From NCBI GenBank assembly GCA_004794785.1, contig SJOL01006491.1:200683-264682 (forward strand): DNA of 64,000 bases, written 5' to 3'. The position numbers and the translations under genes were made by a program. How positions within the stretch are numbered: the first letter of the stretch is position 1; each line of letters opens with the position of its first letter. The DNA comes from Opisthorchis felineus. Its lineage: Eukaryota; Platyhelminthes; Trematoda; Opisthorchiida; Opisthorchiidae. The notes beneath the pieces were generated by a model. It was not told where the DNA came from. It did no database searches and saw nothing but the letters and a program-made list of their open reading frames with translations. Shown piece by piece: positions 12,017 to 26,185 of the stretch.

Positions 12017-12749
12017 CCAATATATTATCAGCCAACCATAACAAACTCAAGGTTCAACTAATCAGACTGACATCACCATCACTCTGAGGATTTTGATGGT
12101 CTTAACTCATAAATGTCCGCTGAGTGAACAGGACATTAGTCTCCGACCCAGGTTTATTACGTTCACCAAACCTGCACTCGTGGATAGTGTATTTCGCGCA
12201 GGACTGCGGTGGATGTTTTCACCACCATAACAACCTTTGATTTCACGTCACTCAAATACAAGTGTGGGGTGAACTGCTGAAACATTGAACACCCCATACT
12301 TTTACTGATTCTTTCCACCCACACAGCCGAGTTCAGCCAAGCAACAAACCCTGATCACTAGTCAGCAGATGAATGGAGGGACAGCTTGATGTCGTGCTTT
12401 TTAAATTCACGAAAATCCGTCAGTTCTGCTTACCAGTAAATTTTCCAAATCTGACTGGACCAGTGGTAAGGAAGAAATGTTTCGACTTAACTCAAATTTA
12501 CCACTTCAACAGCAAACAGTTCGCATGAGTGTCCACTGATTAAGTTTGCATAAACTTAGAAAAACGAGGTTGTTTTATTTTTTAAAAAGACAAAGTGAGG
12601 GAAATTGTGAACGTTGTTGGGTGTTTGAAACATACTCACGGTTAAGAATATCAGACTGTCTATAGGGAGGCTGCTCTGCTTGACAGATCGATTTTGATCG
12701 GCCCCGTTGTTTTTTCTCTGAAGAAGGTTATTGTGTCAGCGCTTATAAC

Positions 12750-12965
12750 TAACCGATTGATCTACGTTTCGGAGTAACTACACGCACACACTGTTCAGGC
12801 GTGGTATTATCCGTACACTCAGGTTCGATGTAGGAGAAAAGGTGGTTTAGAAAATCTTGAATATAGACCAAAGCACACACAATACAAAGGGTCTGCAGGA
12901 GACTCGAACCTGTGACCTCTTGCTTACTGGGCGAGTGCTGTATCAGATGACCTAACACGAACGTT
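12750..12965 (-). repeat. tRNA-derived SINE-like repeat
   Basis: On the minus strand a tRNA-like head appears: GGTCATCTGATACAGCAC resembles an A box, and about 35 bases on GGTTCGAGTCTCC is an excellent B box. The tRNA cloverleaf is incomplete and the sequence runs on past the tRNA length, so a tRNA-derived retroposon fits better than a working tRNA. Confidence 0.5.
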
Positions 12966-14417
12966 TCCCCATGTCACACAAGCGCATTTGAGCTTACATT
13001 ATTTTGTCACATCTCCGCCTAATGGATCAGCAGTTGCTGTCTGTGAGTGCCATTAGTGAGTCCTCTGTGTGATTCAGGTTTCATAACTCATATGCATCCC
13101 TTGTATGCCCATACTGATTAGTGCTAGTGTGACATGCTCACATAACGAGTGTTACAGTTCGTTGCAGCCAAAACCATGCACTGCTATCATGCTATAATCA
13201 AGCTTATTGGTATGAAACAAAAAAATAATCGCGTCAGCAGTGAAAGATGGCCTGTGGATCAACGGTGGCTTGGGTAGTGATTCGGTAATATTGAACGTCT
13301 ATTAAGGTAACTTCCGTTATATTTCCTAAAGTTACGACTCATCTACTTTGTTCCCAGTTTCATTTGTTCTGCCAGGAGGAACGTTCTTGTAGACTCCTAG
13401 TTCGATCTCACTCACGAATGTGTACAACATCAATTTATCAAACGTTCGTCCCTAATCCATAGTTCGAAACATTCAAGGCACTCAGCTGAACAAACCTGAA
13501 CAGTTCAAAGACAAGCGCTTGATAAACAGATTTTGGCAATTTAGGTCTCTTTCCTAAGATAATTCTCCCTGATCACAAAGCACATGCTGATGGGATCGAT
13601 AAAAACGTATAGTGAAATGTCACTAAATAGCGTGCGTTTAACCCATCATTCGCCGAACGAATAAAACCGGATCCGATTAAGGCTCGAGATTTCAGTTCCA
13701 AACTATGAGCTGCCGAACAACACTCCTAAAATATGTCACAAATTTTCTTTCCATAATTCAAGACTGGGTTTGGGATTGTCCGGGTTTGTTGGAATTCGGT
13801 AGGTGGACATGAAAAAGTCAAACAGATTTGATTTGATGTAGCATCAAGAACAAGCCTGACTGAGCTTACCAAAAGGCATGTACATGCTTCAGCAGAGATG
13901 CACAAAATAGTGAGCAAACGAATGTCTAATCCCACGAGTCAAAGTATGCGCAATCTTTCGATACCTACCGTGTGAATCTATTCATTTTAGTTGAAGATCA
14001 CCCAGTCTCACTAAACAGTATTAACTTTCTTCCAAGATATACTTCATAAGGTGCAGCGAAATCACTGTGAACAAAGATTTTGTAGTCTTTTATTTTTTAC
14101 TAGTGTTTTTCAGTGATCAAACAGTGCTTTCTAAACTCTGTGTGTCGGGACTTACCAAGACACGAGTTAACCTTCACCAAACTAAGCAGCCTCACTCACA
14201 CTGTGAGGCGTATTCAAAGTAGGTGACTACGTGTCACTAAATTTCAGAAGAGCTCCAAAAGAGGTCACGATCATAATCTAAAGGACTTTACTCCATTGCC
14301 GCGAGAGTTTGCTTGAGCTCGATATTTTTCGAAATACTTTAAAAAAAGTTCATTCTAGGTGCCCGAGAAGACGCTTCCCCTCACAATAATGACCAGGATG
14401 CGAATTTCATGTTCCTA
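12966..14417. other. Intergenic sequence, nothing recognised
   Basis: No domain, RNA gene or repeat family is recognised. A good acceptor near 13358 is followed by only a short cysteine-containing frame with no clear donor. Confidence 0.5.
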
Positions 14418-14630
14418 GATTAGGGCACCAAGGAGGTGTGCAAGTACCCACAGTACACACAAGTTTGCTTTTAACGTAGTTGAATTTTTCAAACTTGATT
14501 TGCAGCTATACCAACCCCAAATACTGCATTGATCCCTTAAAAGTAGATTATTCTGAAGGGTGATTACTTCATTTTGATCGTCTGTTGGGATGTACAGACC
14601 TGATAAAATACGTATAAATGAAAATCCAAA
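14418..14630 (-). CDS. Candidate terminal exon, unrecognised
   Basis: The minus strand has a long pyrimidine tract (ttcgtattcttcttctcttc) ending atgcctag, followed by a 70-codon open frame from FGFSFIRILS to a hydrophobic end VLWVLAHLLGALI and a stop. Acceptor quality is high; homology is not recognised and no partner exon was found. A hydrophobic C-terminus could be a membrane anchor if real. Confidence 0.22.
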
Positions 14631-15169
14631 CTAGGCATGAGAAGAGAAGAAGAATACGAAGATCAGCCACGTTACGCACTGCCTATGTCCACGTCTTTAG
14701 TTTTTTGCGCAGACTGTTCTGTCCATAATTCCTTACCTCATAATGTGTAACAAAATCAGTTGCATTTCATATGTGATGCTAGGCAGTAAAACAAGAATTG
14801 CTGAGAAAAAACCTCACAGCCATAATGATGTAATTTGTGGCACACTATTTCCTTCAAGAATCCTCCGAATCAGGACAACGCCAGCAACACTCTAAAAAGC
14901 ACGGGAGACTGTTTTGCTACTCAGTCAACTTGTCAGTAAAGGGTATGAACAAGAGAGTTGTCTACAAGTTAAATGGGTGTCTGACCAGCCATCAGCAGGT
15001 GAGTTTGTGTAATCCGGTGAGGTGGTAGGAGAACCGTATTAACATTGTGCATAATGGGACACCCTGGATAAAGTTCTGTCAGTGCAAGACAAGCTGGAGC
15101 AGCTACTGTTGACCATTTTACCCCATACTCTGACAGTGCAGTAATAAAGGTCTTATCAAAGCCATGGAT

Positions 15170-15765
15170 AATTATATAAGTTTGAATGGACTGACTGAAG
15201 ACGAGATTGCCCCTCGGGTCGAGAAGGCGAGCACATCTTTTGCGAATCTCCGACACCGATAGCGACGAGGTGAGTTCGGTTTGTCAGGGGCAGAATACGC
15301 ATTGCGGCGGTGCAATCTATTCTGCTTTGTGGCTGAAAAACGTGGCCTGTACGCCCAAAGGATGTACGAAAGTTGTTGGTGTTTGACCATAAATGTCCCT
15401 GATGCATTGGCCCGATCTGGCGATAAAATCGGATTAGCAATGCCTAGCTAAGCCAGATGGTTTTAGGAAAAAGGAACTCTCCTGTAATATGTAAGCTATT
15501 CATAGTTTGCTCTGGTTGGAGCATGTACTGTACATGCCAGAGAACTGTCAGCCTAGCAGAGATCGTTTTCCCAGCTCTGTCCTGAGTGGAATTGGCTGAG
15601 ACGTGGCATTTTATGATCTGGCATCGGCTTATGGAAACACCAACCAGTAAATCCAGTCAGGTTGACAACTGCCGTCTCCTTGGATGGGGACTCTTGGACT
15701 CAACTCACCAGCGGTTACCGACACTTACACACAAGTCCCAATCACGTAGCCTGAGGTACTTTTTC
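15170..15765 (+). mobile_element. RTE-type LINE fragment, C-terminal part of ORF2
   Basis: The frame reads TEDEIAPRVEKASTSFANLR, matching the (D/E)E(I/V)SARI.KA...FANLRHLWR block of fluke RTE proteins. Later come KLLVFDH-like sequence (after a frameshift near 15370), then TWHFMIWHRLM and CRLLGWGLLDS, matching the [17 protein letters not shown] end. Stops at about 15223 and 15450 and frameshifts show decay. It is truncated at both ends and no GAT tail is seen. The long minus-strand frames here are its antisense shadows. Confidence 0.7.
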
Positions 15766-18700
15766 CTCAAAGCCATCGACTTTGGTGCATAGCTACCAAG
15801 TTTCCTGTTTTTTTTCTCGGGTAATATACAATGCAAACTAGTTGATTGCACTATGGCCTCCGAAGTTTGACTATATCCCCAATGCTGTTCCAATTTTCGA
15901 TGACCAAAAATGTGGCAGCTGGAATAATGTACTCTTGTTACGTGATTTATAGCTGATAACCTGCACTGCACTGAGTCATCAGTGCTTACTTCGGGCAAAC
16001 AATTTGCACGGAGAACATGACCACGCATACTGAAACGCGTATAGTGCTTGGATAGCAGCAGTCTGAATAATGGCAAGAATAGAACATTGCTTCTCATGAG
16101 TGACTGAGGACATTATAACATACTTTTTATCCGTATGACACACAGCTGCTACATTCCCCTTCTTCAAAGACGACCCTTCATTTGCGATCACTTATAGTTG
16201 GAATTCTGTGGAACATTTGAGCGGTTATTTCTCTCCGAGAAAGAACAGCGTAGCAGAAGATCCCACGGTAGTGAGTCCCTATAGGGGGAAGTTAGAATTG
16301 AAAACCTTTAGTAAGTTGCCCTGATTTAGGAAGGCTAATTAAAAAGACCACTCAAAGAAGCGAGCTTTTTTAAAAGCCCGTTTTTTTAAACGGATAAAAC
16401 TCTTCACTCTTTCAGGATAATGTTCCAGAGGATCTTTTGATCCAGTCCGTTCTGTGGGTTGGTCTCCTCCTGGAAGGAGTGTACTATTGAAGTATTTTCC
16501 GCACTCCGGACAAATCAGCCTTTTTATGGTTGATCTACTCACTGATCAGTAGGTAAATTTTTGCAGCCATTGCAGTGAGACTGAAATAAACAGTTTTACA
16601 GTAAGACCGCGTGCAATTTTGGACCAAAAGAGAGTTTCAGGCATAGTTTTCTTTACTGCCTGTAAGGAACTGGCCTTCTAACGTAGGTTTACCAACTTCT
16701 ACCTTCCTCGATGTGTCCGTAGACGATGAAGGTGGTCATTATTAGAGGGCATTTATTATATTACTGTTGCTATAAAAGGGGACGAGAATATCAGCGTACT
16801 GGCTTTACTTTGTCCTCGTATTGGCAGCAAACTGAAGGTACGCACGTCAAAATGTGTTCGTACAGTCGATAGGTTGTGTTCCTTTCAAAGAAGACCCCCA
16901 AATGTGGTCGTTCCCCTGGAATGGTCTTGCTTTAGAAGGAATAATCCGGTTACATGCAAAGATACAGCCACAGTGTTAAAATTCCAGAGTATCTTCTCCA
17001 TTGAATGTAACAATCAGCGTCCAATGGAATATGTAGTTCCTGCAACCTGTAGCCAACCACGCATAAAAATCTATCAAGAACGATGCACGTGCACAATTAT
17101 AGCATTATTGTCCGTTTATCTAAGTGACCAACAGCTTCTGAAGGGGGTCCTCAACGAACTTAACATGAAAGCCTGTTCCAACACAATTCGCTAAAAAAGT
17201 ACCACTGTGCATTATATGCACGTTACGTGCAACTGAGGTGAGTCAAGTCTTGGAACCTTATTGAGAATAATAGGTGTTGCACTCAGTCACAGATGATCCC
17301 AAATTGTACTGTTGTGACAACTGTTCTCAAACTATTTATTTTATTACTTCCATATTCACGCCACGTTTATGGCACAAGCACAAACGTGATGAATCAAAGT
17401 TTGGCACAAAAACAGGAGCTGATGACACCGACGTAAATTTGGACACCGCTAATCGATGTCTGGACCGGTTTGACCTTGCCGTTAAGCCAGCCTTTATTAT
17501 ACTGTTAATCTCTTCACTTCTGATGGAATTTTCAGGACTAGAAATTTTTATTCTATACCGTCTTTGATCGGCACCTAATGACCAAAGCTCAAAATGATAC
17601 CTACGGTCACCCAGGACGCCCCCGGAGGAACGAACAAGTCAGGAAATTTAAAAAAAGTTGCTTTAGGTTAGGGGTCCACTCCTTGAGCAGGGAGCATACA
17701 TGTCATTCGTTAAAGGAATATCCAATACAATTGTTTCTTAGGGCAGAATGTTTCATCCAAAGGGCAGGTGAAAGAGTGTTTTTGATCCGCCTCCTTTCTT
17801 AGGACTTTCCATTTTTGGGGATTCTCTTGGGAGTAAAATTATGTTACGTTGTAACTGTATTGGAAATTCCCCAACCACATAATCGGAGACCCCACAATGC
17901 TCACTGCTTCCACTGAGTTGCCTAAATCCTATTCCGGCACCCTCTGTTGTTTTCGCTACTCTCCAAGAGTCCCACATATGACTAGTTTGGAAATTAACCG
18001 ACGACGGCTCATTCTTTAAACTTTGAGCCCATCAAAATGGACTTGGGCAGTAGTTTCGGATATCACACCAACGGCGACAAACCTGCCATAGGTTATCACA
18101 TAGGATGGTGACAAACATTCCGGGCCTATATGTTATCGTCTAACAGTTAAACGTGAAATAAAGCGTAATTCCCTTGCATGTTTAGGGCTAGAGACTGCCC
18201 TTTGATAACAAGAAAGATTTGAAAAAAGTCTCTGGTTGCTCACCTTTATGGGCAGACTCATCCCTGGATCGACTGGATGCATACAACATGCGTTTGAAGG
18301 AAGGGAAGTCCGATTACCTTCTTCGAACTGAATAGGAGGATGTATAATAGCGTTTTGTATTGCCTTTGAAACTCTTTCGTTGGAGCCTTTTGGCTGATGG
18401 ACCGATTCTCAAACAACCTCTGTTCAATCAAGCTTTCTTAGTGGTTTCATTTTGTACACTCAGTTAGTGTTTTCACACAACTGTAGCGCCTTGGTCTTCT
18501 GTATTCAGCCGAAGTAACGGGAGGTACTTGTTCTCCGATCATACCATAACAGCAAGATAATGATTCGTTCTTTTGGTTGGTTGATACTTTTCGAATTCCC
18601 CCCTTTAGAAAGCGGTGTGGTTTGTGATTGAAAAAAATAAGCTGCCCTCACCAGAAAATAATAATTCTGCTGGTGTATAACATTTACCAACAGCTGGAAC

Positions 18701-20200
18701 GTGAGTAAATATTCTAAAAACTGTGCTCCAGCTTTATCAGCAAATTACTTTTTTATGTCTCACACATTCGACGTACCTACAGGAAATCAGGCTTAAATGG
18801 TTTGGTTGATCGTAATGGATGCACTCAATCCAGCAATATTCTGCTTCCAGCTGCTGTTTCCTTCCTCCTCCACTCAACAAGTGTTCAGAATCTAACTTTC
18901 TAAAGTCTAGTCGCGAGGCTATGGCTCAAAATAATATCCTTTTCTGGTTGAACAAAATCAACGTAATCAATGGTGATAAAAAAGTTCCCTCTACGGGGTA
19001 TGCCCATACACTGGTTGTTTGGCAGCTTCACTCCTCACTCCGATGATAAATTAGTTTTACATGAAATCGATGGATTAAATACATTGACCGATCACTACAT
19101 GATTGCCAGGATAACCCGTGTGATGGTGTGCTGACTTTTCACTCCTGTCTTTTTATACCCTCTGAACTGGCGACGTAGCGTGACGTCAGAACCAGCCGTT
19201 TCTCCTCATATTGACTACATGCTACAACGGACCAGCGTAATGTGGATCTAAATTGAATGGTTTATGTTGAGATGGCACAGACGAACAGTCACGTCTAGGA
19301 AGCGAAATGTCGACCTTGCGCTTACCGGAGGATGTGTATTTTCGTTCCTGATACACGTGCTTGGCCCTCTCATTACTCTTGGTTATGTTGATGATATCTG
19401 AAAAAGCGGTTTGTTTTATTATGGGAACCAGGTATGACGTACCACGTGCGTTTGCGGTATCTCAATCAGTGGCCTGAGATAACCACTCTGGTCGTTGATT
19501 CCACTGTGCCTGTTACCCTACTGGATACGCAAATGGCACCTGAAAGCAATGTCACGACTCGGCAGTTTTATTTCATGGAGTCCCGCATGTGTTACTAGCG
19601 TCTAGGTAAACGACAATGCATGACATTACAACGTAAAATTACAACCACTTCTTGATCGAACAGGAGTGTGAACGGCGTTCTTGTCGGCGTCACTGCATGA
19701 ATTCATTGCATTTGTTTTTGTTTTGGCAAACACAGATAATCGTTTTTAGCTTCCTAGTTTACTGAATGTGTCAACAACAGAACCGGTGTCATGGTATGAA
19801 TGCATACACGACCGCCCATTCTGTCTCGGCAAGTACGGATATCTCGCTGGCCAATCGCATCATCCATATTCAGATCATTAAAATTCGGTCAAGAATGATT
19901 TCTGAACTCTGTGTTAGCTTTCACATTCATGTGCTCTTGGTTCCCAGTAGTGCCATCAAAATCGGCATTCTACATAGATAGTCGTTATCCAGGTAGTGAG
20001 TCCCAGATCTTTCTCTCTGGACTAGTGTTTGCTTCTGGGACGTGTCCGGAAGCCTTCTGATGAGCCTTCTTCACAGCAGTGTAGATTCTGCAAAGATTAA
20101 CATATACCATAACAAAACAACACGTCGCTAATCAATTCTTCCAATTAAAGTGCCTTGTCAAGGGTTAGGACTGAACGCCAATAAACTACAACTCCCAGTG
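15766..20200. other. Intergenic sequence with uninformative open frames
   Basis: No recognised gene or repeat. A 154-codon stop-free stretch at about 16731-17194 (+) and a 98-codon one ending at 17567 contain several cysteines but no known domain; such lengths are expected once or twice by chance in this much DNA. Confidence 0.45.
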
Positions 20201-23200
20201 ATATTGTATTCCTACGAGGTGGATTCGTTGATCGTGAGATGCGGTAACAGGAGCTTCCACTCTGTCATCTGACCCATCGTGATCACATACTCCGCGTGAT
20301 CATTCGGGATGACATCACGTTTGACTATAGGTCCCCTGAAACGCTTCGTCTTCTGGATAATGACGTAGACGCTAGCCAACCAAAAATGAGGTTGCTGAAA
20401 TTCGCCAAAGAATTTAACAGTGCTGTGACGTTTAGGCATCAAGTCCAGCTAGCCATCATACTGAAGATGCGACAAAGTTAAATATGGCTGCGTTCCCTGT
20501 AATGGATCATATACGACGCAGTTCATTTCAGGGGAATCTTAGTATATTAATGCAGCCCCGTCGATTTTTATTGGATTACACGTACATTTGTTTTACACTA
20601 GCTTCATGCATCATTAAATGACTAAGTATTTTAGCTCATGATGGGTCCACCAACTGACTGGCTCTGTGTAACCTGGGGTTCCTCAATTTTTGTTCGTTCA
20701 AAATCACCGAAACAACAGGAAGTTGCCAGCTAGCCAGTCCAAGTGCAAACTGGTCTCCAGTGAGCAGCTGTTTTATCTATCCGGATGACAGTTTCTCAAA
20801 TCCGTAGAGCTATTTACCGATAAAGTGTCCAGCTCGTAGAGATCTTGGGTTCTGCATGGTCCTCTGTTCCTGCAATTGTAGTTCCGTGAGTAATATGAAA
20901 ATTACCAGCTTATCGTCAAATTAGACAAGAAATTGGGCAACTCTTGAAAACTTCTATTCGCGTCTCTAGCCTGCAGCAGCTTCATCCTTGATAATAATGG
21001 GCATTAACCCGAAGAAGACGTGAAGGTCATGGATTGTTAAAAATTGTTCGAAGTAACATGTGTGATGTGGTGTATTATTCAATGTCGATATACTTCGCAC
21101 TTTAAAACTTATGAGAAAAATGTTTGGCTTTAGTTCGAAAACCTTCGTCAGCCCGGTGGCAATCACCCTAATCACAAGTTGTATCTTTTGTTTGGTTTTC
21201 GATAAATATTATAGCATGTAATCGGTCGTCTAGGAATTGCTCCCTCTGTCCTGTGCTTTTACCCGTAGACCATTTTGCAGTGTAAGTCACAAATTCTGGT
21301 AATGGAACCATAAATTTGTTTAAGTAGGCTGTCATCTCCCACTAATTTCTAATTTCAAGCAAAGCTTTACACAGTTCTGCAGGAACAGGGGCCTAAGCAC
21401 TTTAGGATGATACAATAGAAAACGAGGTATTCAACCGAAATCCTCTTTGCTTCAAAGACAACTTGCCAACTTCTGTTTATCTGCTGTTGATCATTTACCC
21501 ATCTACCCACCGACAATTTTTTGTTTTGTAGTGGCGATCCGTCTGCAGGACGTTTGCTACGGTCGGGGTTGGCAGATCAAAGTACTCCTGATAAGCAGTT
21601 AATCCGAATTTATATTAATCCTTTTCACAGTGATGTACCAGCAATTATAACAACATCTACGAAGGAGAGAGAACACAGTTCTGATTTTAAAATTGGGACG
21701 CTGTTGTTGTTAACCAGGGTTCGTTCAGTTTATTAGCTATCGAAGTGTCGGTTTGCACCCCCATATCTCGTACTGTCAAGTTCTTATCCTCCTTAAGTCA
21801 TCCTTAAGTCATGTGTGATTTCTTATAAGTCCGACAAAAATCCAAGTTAATAACAGCTTTTGAGGTCGAAAAATAGTTCGTCGAATAACGAACTCGTGTA
21901 ATTTCTGTGGATTCATTCCAAATACAGTAAAACTCATTAACACATGATGGGACTGCATACTTTGAGTAATTTGGGCCTTTGTTTTTGATGGTCAAGTTGG
22001 CTGAAGCAGCCGTTTTAATGAGCGATGGGCAAAACACCGTCCTTTTGCCTCATGCAAATCAGCCCTTCAAAAGATGTTTGTACACACCCTAACTCAGTGG
22101 TCGAATCAGGAATGCATGATCTATCCGTTTGACCTAAATTGCTGGTTTTCTAATCAGAAATTCCGTTTTTATGGCGCTGTTGAGGGTTGAATAATCAAAT
22201 TACTTCCCTTTCTGGATCATCATAGCAACTTTGTGATCTCAAACAACCGACCGAATATCAGTCATTTTGGTATGCAAAGCAGATGACCGACACCCTGCAA
22301 TCATTATCCGACAATATATTATCATGGTGGTTACCAATGTGACACAGTCACAAAAAAAAACAGCTGCGCATGAAGCAAAGTTTTAAGTCATTTTTCCTCT
22401 GGTCAGTAGGATTGCTGGATCATAACATGCGAAATGCAAATTCATATTGGGATGGGCTCCCAATTTCTACATTAGAGCCACCCAGAAGGCTTATGAAAAA
22501 AAAACTGATTGATGAAAGTTTCCTATGGGTGAAGAAAGTTGTCAAATTTTCAGAGTCAGTGAGGACGGTTTTTATTAGCAGTCTGCCATTATGATGTCAG
22601 AGTGATTTCAAGCAATCAGTGATTACTACTTGTGTCGAACTGCCGGCCTATCAAAAGTATAACGTCAGACAGCCACCCAGCCGAATTAGAACTGAGTTAA
22701 ATTTGAATACAGGCCAGGCGATCATCATGCAAGCTTACCATAGCGGATGAAGTGACCAGTCACGCAAAAGAAATTAGTGATGGATAATTATCACATAGTC
22801 TCTACTGTAAACCTTAGGTGGAGGAACTTATTGTGGAGAATAAATTATTATAACCCTTTCAAACTGAGACATCCTTGCAATTTTCCTGCGTCCCGACAAA
22901 CTTCTTGCGATGACTCGGCGGGAACACTAGAGTGTCTCTATATGAGCATGTATAAGGTTTGGATTCAAGCTAAGCTGTATCAAACGTTTTTCAGCCCCTG
23001 ACATGCAACCAGATTTTCAAAGCACTCAGGACACTTTGTTTTGAGATGAAATCATCTTTTCGGTGGGATACCTTATTAATTTAATAAGGTCATCTGGACA
23101 GTTTGGTCTAATCACTTTTCAAAGAATGCCGGGAACCGTTAACAGGAAAAATACAGGCGCTGAAAACCCCTTTTCACAGCTGCCATTCACTTCAAATAAC

Positions 23201-24300
23201 AAAAACATAATGCACCGTTGCATCTGGTGACAAGTTTAGTAAAGTGTAAGTTTCACAAATATGTTCTGATCAGCTGTTTGCGTATTCAGGTAGTCATACT
23301 AATTTATCTGTATGGCTACCGTCACTCTCGAACAACCGGTTGTTGGCACACTGGTATTTGCAATTTAGCCGAGAGAGCTTAGAAAATTCGTTGTCGGACC
23401 CCAAAGCCCTCTGATATACCTGGCTTCTTGAAACTCATTCCGTGGAGTTGGATGGCTTGGGCGCAAAGCTCATTTGTAAACCCACAAAATATTTGGTTCT
23501 GAAAACAACAAGACTCCGGTATTTATTCGAAAAATCAAACGTAAACAAGAAAACAAGTGCATATTAGTTGCATAAACTATCAAGAGTTAGTCAACCGGAA
23601 CGGCCCGGCGTTTCGAGTAAATGGGGTAACTTTCCAGATATGTTGAGCTGAGGTCAATAATGATGCAAGGAACCCCAGCCAGTGTGATTTCATAAACTTG
23701 GTATAAATGACTGACACCGGGTTGGAAACTCCCGAGCACTCTGGTCAAAACGCAGGCAATGAAGCCTGAAGTGCACGAGATCGATTTTGTGTGGCTTGAA
23801 CTGTTATCAGTGAGTTGTTCCTTAATCTGTGTAATTCGGGAACAAGAGATTCTTCACCAGTTGAGGCGACTGCGTAGGTCCGTTGTTATTTGAAGTGCGT
23901 TGTGGGTCGAAGTGTGCGGGTGTTCTGCGTGCATGGGTTCATATATGTTCTACTAATCCAGAGTGAACCTGATAAACCTTTGGTCTTTAGTTTGACTTTT
24001 CAAGCTGTCCCACTGATTGAAATGTCTCCTGATTTGGGGTTTTCTGCGTCACCTGGAGGCCCGACGTAACCGGTTCTTGGCAGTGATGTTCTTCGTTTGA
24101 CCCTACTGTTAGTCTGTTTCTTGCTTCGTCTGTTAGATAGCCGGTTCTGATTCTGTGTCCCCATTAATTTGGCGGTCCTTCGCTGGTACGGTTTTGTGGT
24201 CAGGGTAGATTTCATTACATCAGCTGATTCACGTTGTCACCTCGAAAGGCGATGAAACTGCAGTGAGAGCTCCCAGCTCAGTCGATCAATCAGTGGCAAT
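20201..24300. other. Intergenic sequence, mostly unrecognised
   Basis: A frame at 21534-21736 (+) follows a strong acceptor (ttttttgttttgtag) and starts GDPSAGRLLRSGLAD, but lacks a convincing donor and homology. An 11-base tandem duplication is at 21791-21812. Nothing else is recognised. Confidence 0.4.
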
Positions 24301-24333
24301 CAGAACACCCTAATCTGCCGATATTCCTTTTAG

Positions 24334-24436
24334 CTTAAACTTTTGTGCTCATTCTGCCTCACTCCTGAAAGTGTAACCAAGAATCGAATCTCACTGGTAT
24401 TGAAGTTTAGGAAGAGTACAACAGAAGCAAAAGGTA
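24334..24436 (+). CDS. Candidate internal exon, unrecognised
   Basis: The acceptor attccttttag and the donor AAAAG|gtaagc are both close to consensus and bracket an open frame beginning LKLLCSFCLTPES and ending RKSTTEAK. It enters in phase 0 and leaves in phase 1. No homology or partner exon is recognised, so a chance pair of sites is possible. Confidence 0.22.
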
Positions 24437-26106
24437 AGCAAAATGATGATGCGACTGCTTTTCGGACCTATAAGCGTAGTCAAACCGTTGTGAAAGAGGG
24501 AAATTTTTGGCTTACGATTTCGCTTACCGTTCTGAATATCACTTCCCTCGTCTTCTTACTTTTTGCAAACCTAAAGGGGAATTCTATGAGCAAGCAAAAC
24601 CCTGCAAATCATCTTGAAGTCATAGCATAGATTTATTGCTATTTGTACATTGTTTTGTGGTCCCGATACTGACACCATCAACTGTATTCGGTACACATTA
24701 GAATCCAACCCAGCTTTGTGTCCACGTTTTTCTCGTGCGTAATTTTGACTGCTCAGAGTCAAATTTGACGGAAAACTGCAAGAATTCGCTGTAACTCATG
24801 TCAAGTGAACGGTGAATTTTTACCACGCGAAATTGCAACGGTTCAAACAATCCACCTAAAAACGGCTGTGGGACATGGAAACATTGGCATCGAGAGAATT
24901 CATAAAGTAAGCAGACGTGGTTCTGGGTGATTTATCATCTACAATGCATCTACAATACATCGGGCCGCATACTGGAGAAAAGTGCCGGCAGTATTTGCTA
25001 TTACGTCGCTACACTCGGTTTTGAGGCAGAATGCCTTTGACGAAGAACCTTCGAAAATAGCAATTTGTTGCGTGCCAGGAAATCTGGGCGTAGAGACAGC
25101 TGTTTATAACACTTAACGATTTTATTTGATCCCGCTCATAAGTTCAAAAATGTTTTGGGACGTGCCTACGTAGGGCGCGGGAATCAAATTAGGCATGGAG
25201 TTAACCTGGATTGAAACGGAGAAGACTTTTTTGTTCCTAGATGTCAATGGAAAAAGAGTCCATTTTCGGTTGGCTTCGGGTCAACCTAAACAGGTCTTTC
25301 TATCTACATGATCCCATAATGTTATCAGGACTAATAACGCCTTAATTGTTTCCTTGTTCTGGTCATGATGGTGATGACGTAGCTGAGCAGGTAACATCGG
25401 TTTGTTGATTAGAACAAAGAGGAATCAACGCAGACAAATAAGTGGCAGAAAAATAAAATTTGATCTGTTTGGACAGAGAGGGATCCAAATGTCTATTCGA
25501 CGAGTGGGTCTGACAGTGCCACACAGGCAAGGAAAGTTCAAAGCGCATACGACTCAGTCTTGATAATAGTGTCGGGTCACGTGGCCGTATTGCGACCGCT
25601 TCAGCCGTTGCTAAGCCAAGTATTTAGAATGATGGTAAACTTTGTAGGTGATCGTTTTCAGTTGATCATTTTAATTTTAGCGTATTCTTCCTTCATTATT
25701 TGGGGCCCATACGTTGCAATCGTATGATTTCGATATGGTATCGTCAGGCAGGTACATGTATAGATAGGGCAAGGTTATAGAGGAAGAGCAAGCTGCAAGA
25801 CAATTGCAACTGTTTCGGTTGCTAAAATATATTTCACACTGGTATCACCTTCGCTTGAACAGCGCTTCCCCTGACCTGACACAACTGTCTTGGTGGGTCC
25901 ACACCTAACGGGGAAGCACTGGATTCGAAATTTGCTGTTATTAGACCTCAGCAGCAGCCCATATTCTTGACCATGACATATGACATGCGAGACGAGCTTG
26001 TTAACACTAATGCACCAGGACGCGTTAAAGGTCGGACAAATCACTCGCATCGTCCGAGCTCAAACACGTTCGCCTTTTCAGGCGTGATGATTCAGGTGCC
26101 CCTATC

Positions 26107-26185
26107 GTGCGCTGGTGGAGTATTGGTGACACGCGGGTCTCGCACGTCAATTGTTCCGAGTTCAAACCCTGACTGATTAGCTCTA
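26107..26185 (+). repeat. tRNA-like fragment
   Basis: GCTGGTGGAGTATTGGT resembles an A box and GAGTTCAAACCC about 45 bases later resembles a B box. The stems do not pair well enough for a functional tRNA, so this is probably a retroposon head or decayed tRNA copy. Confidence 0.3.

Noticed and set aside
15705..16097. 130-codon minus-strand frame as a gene
   Set aside because: It partly overlaps the antisense of the RTE fragment end and has no recognised domain or splice context.
16731..17194. 154-codon stop-free, cysteine-containing frame on the plus strand
   Set aside because: Given the base composition, one or two frames of this length are expected by chance in 64 kb on six frames; no donor or domain supports it.
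17274..17567. 98-codon frame with a hydrophobic end
   Set aside because: No convincing splice sites or homology; the hydrophobic run can arise from AT-rich sequence.
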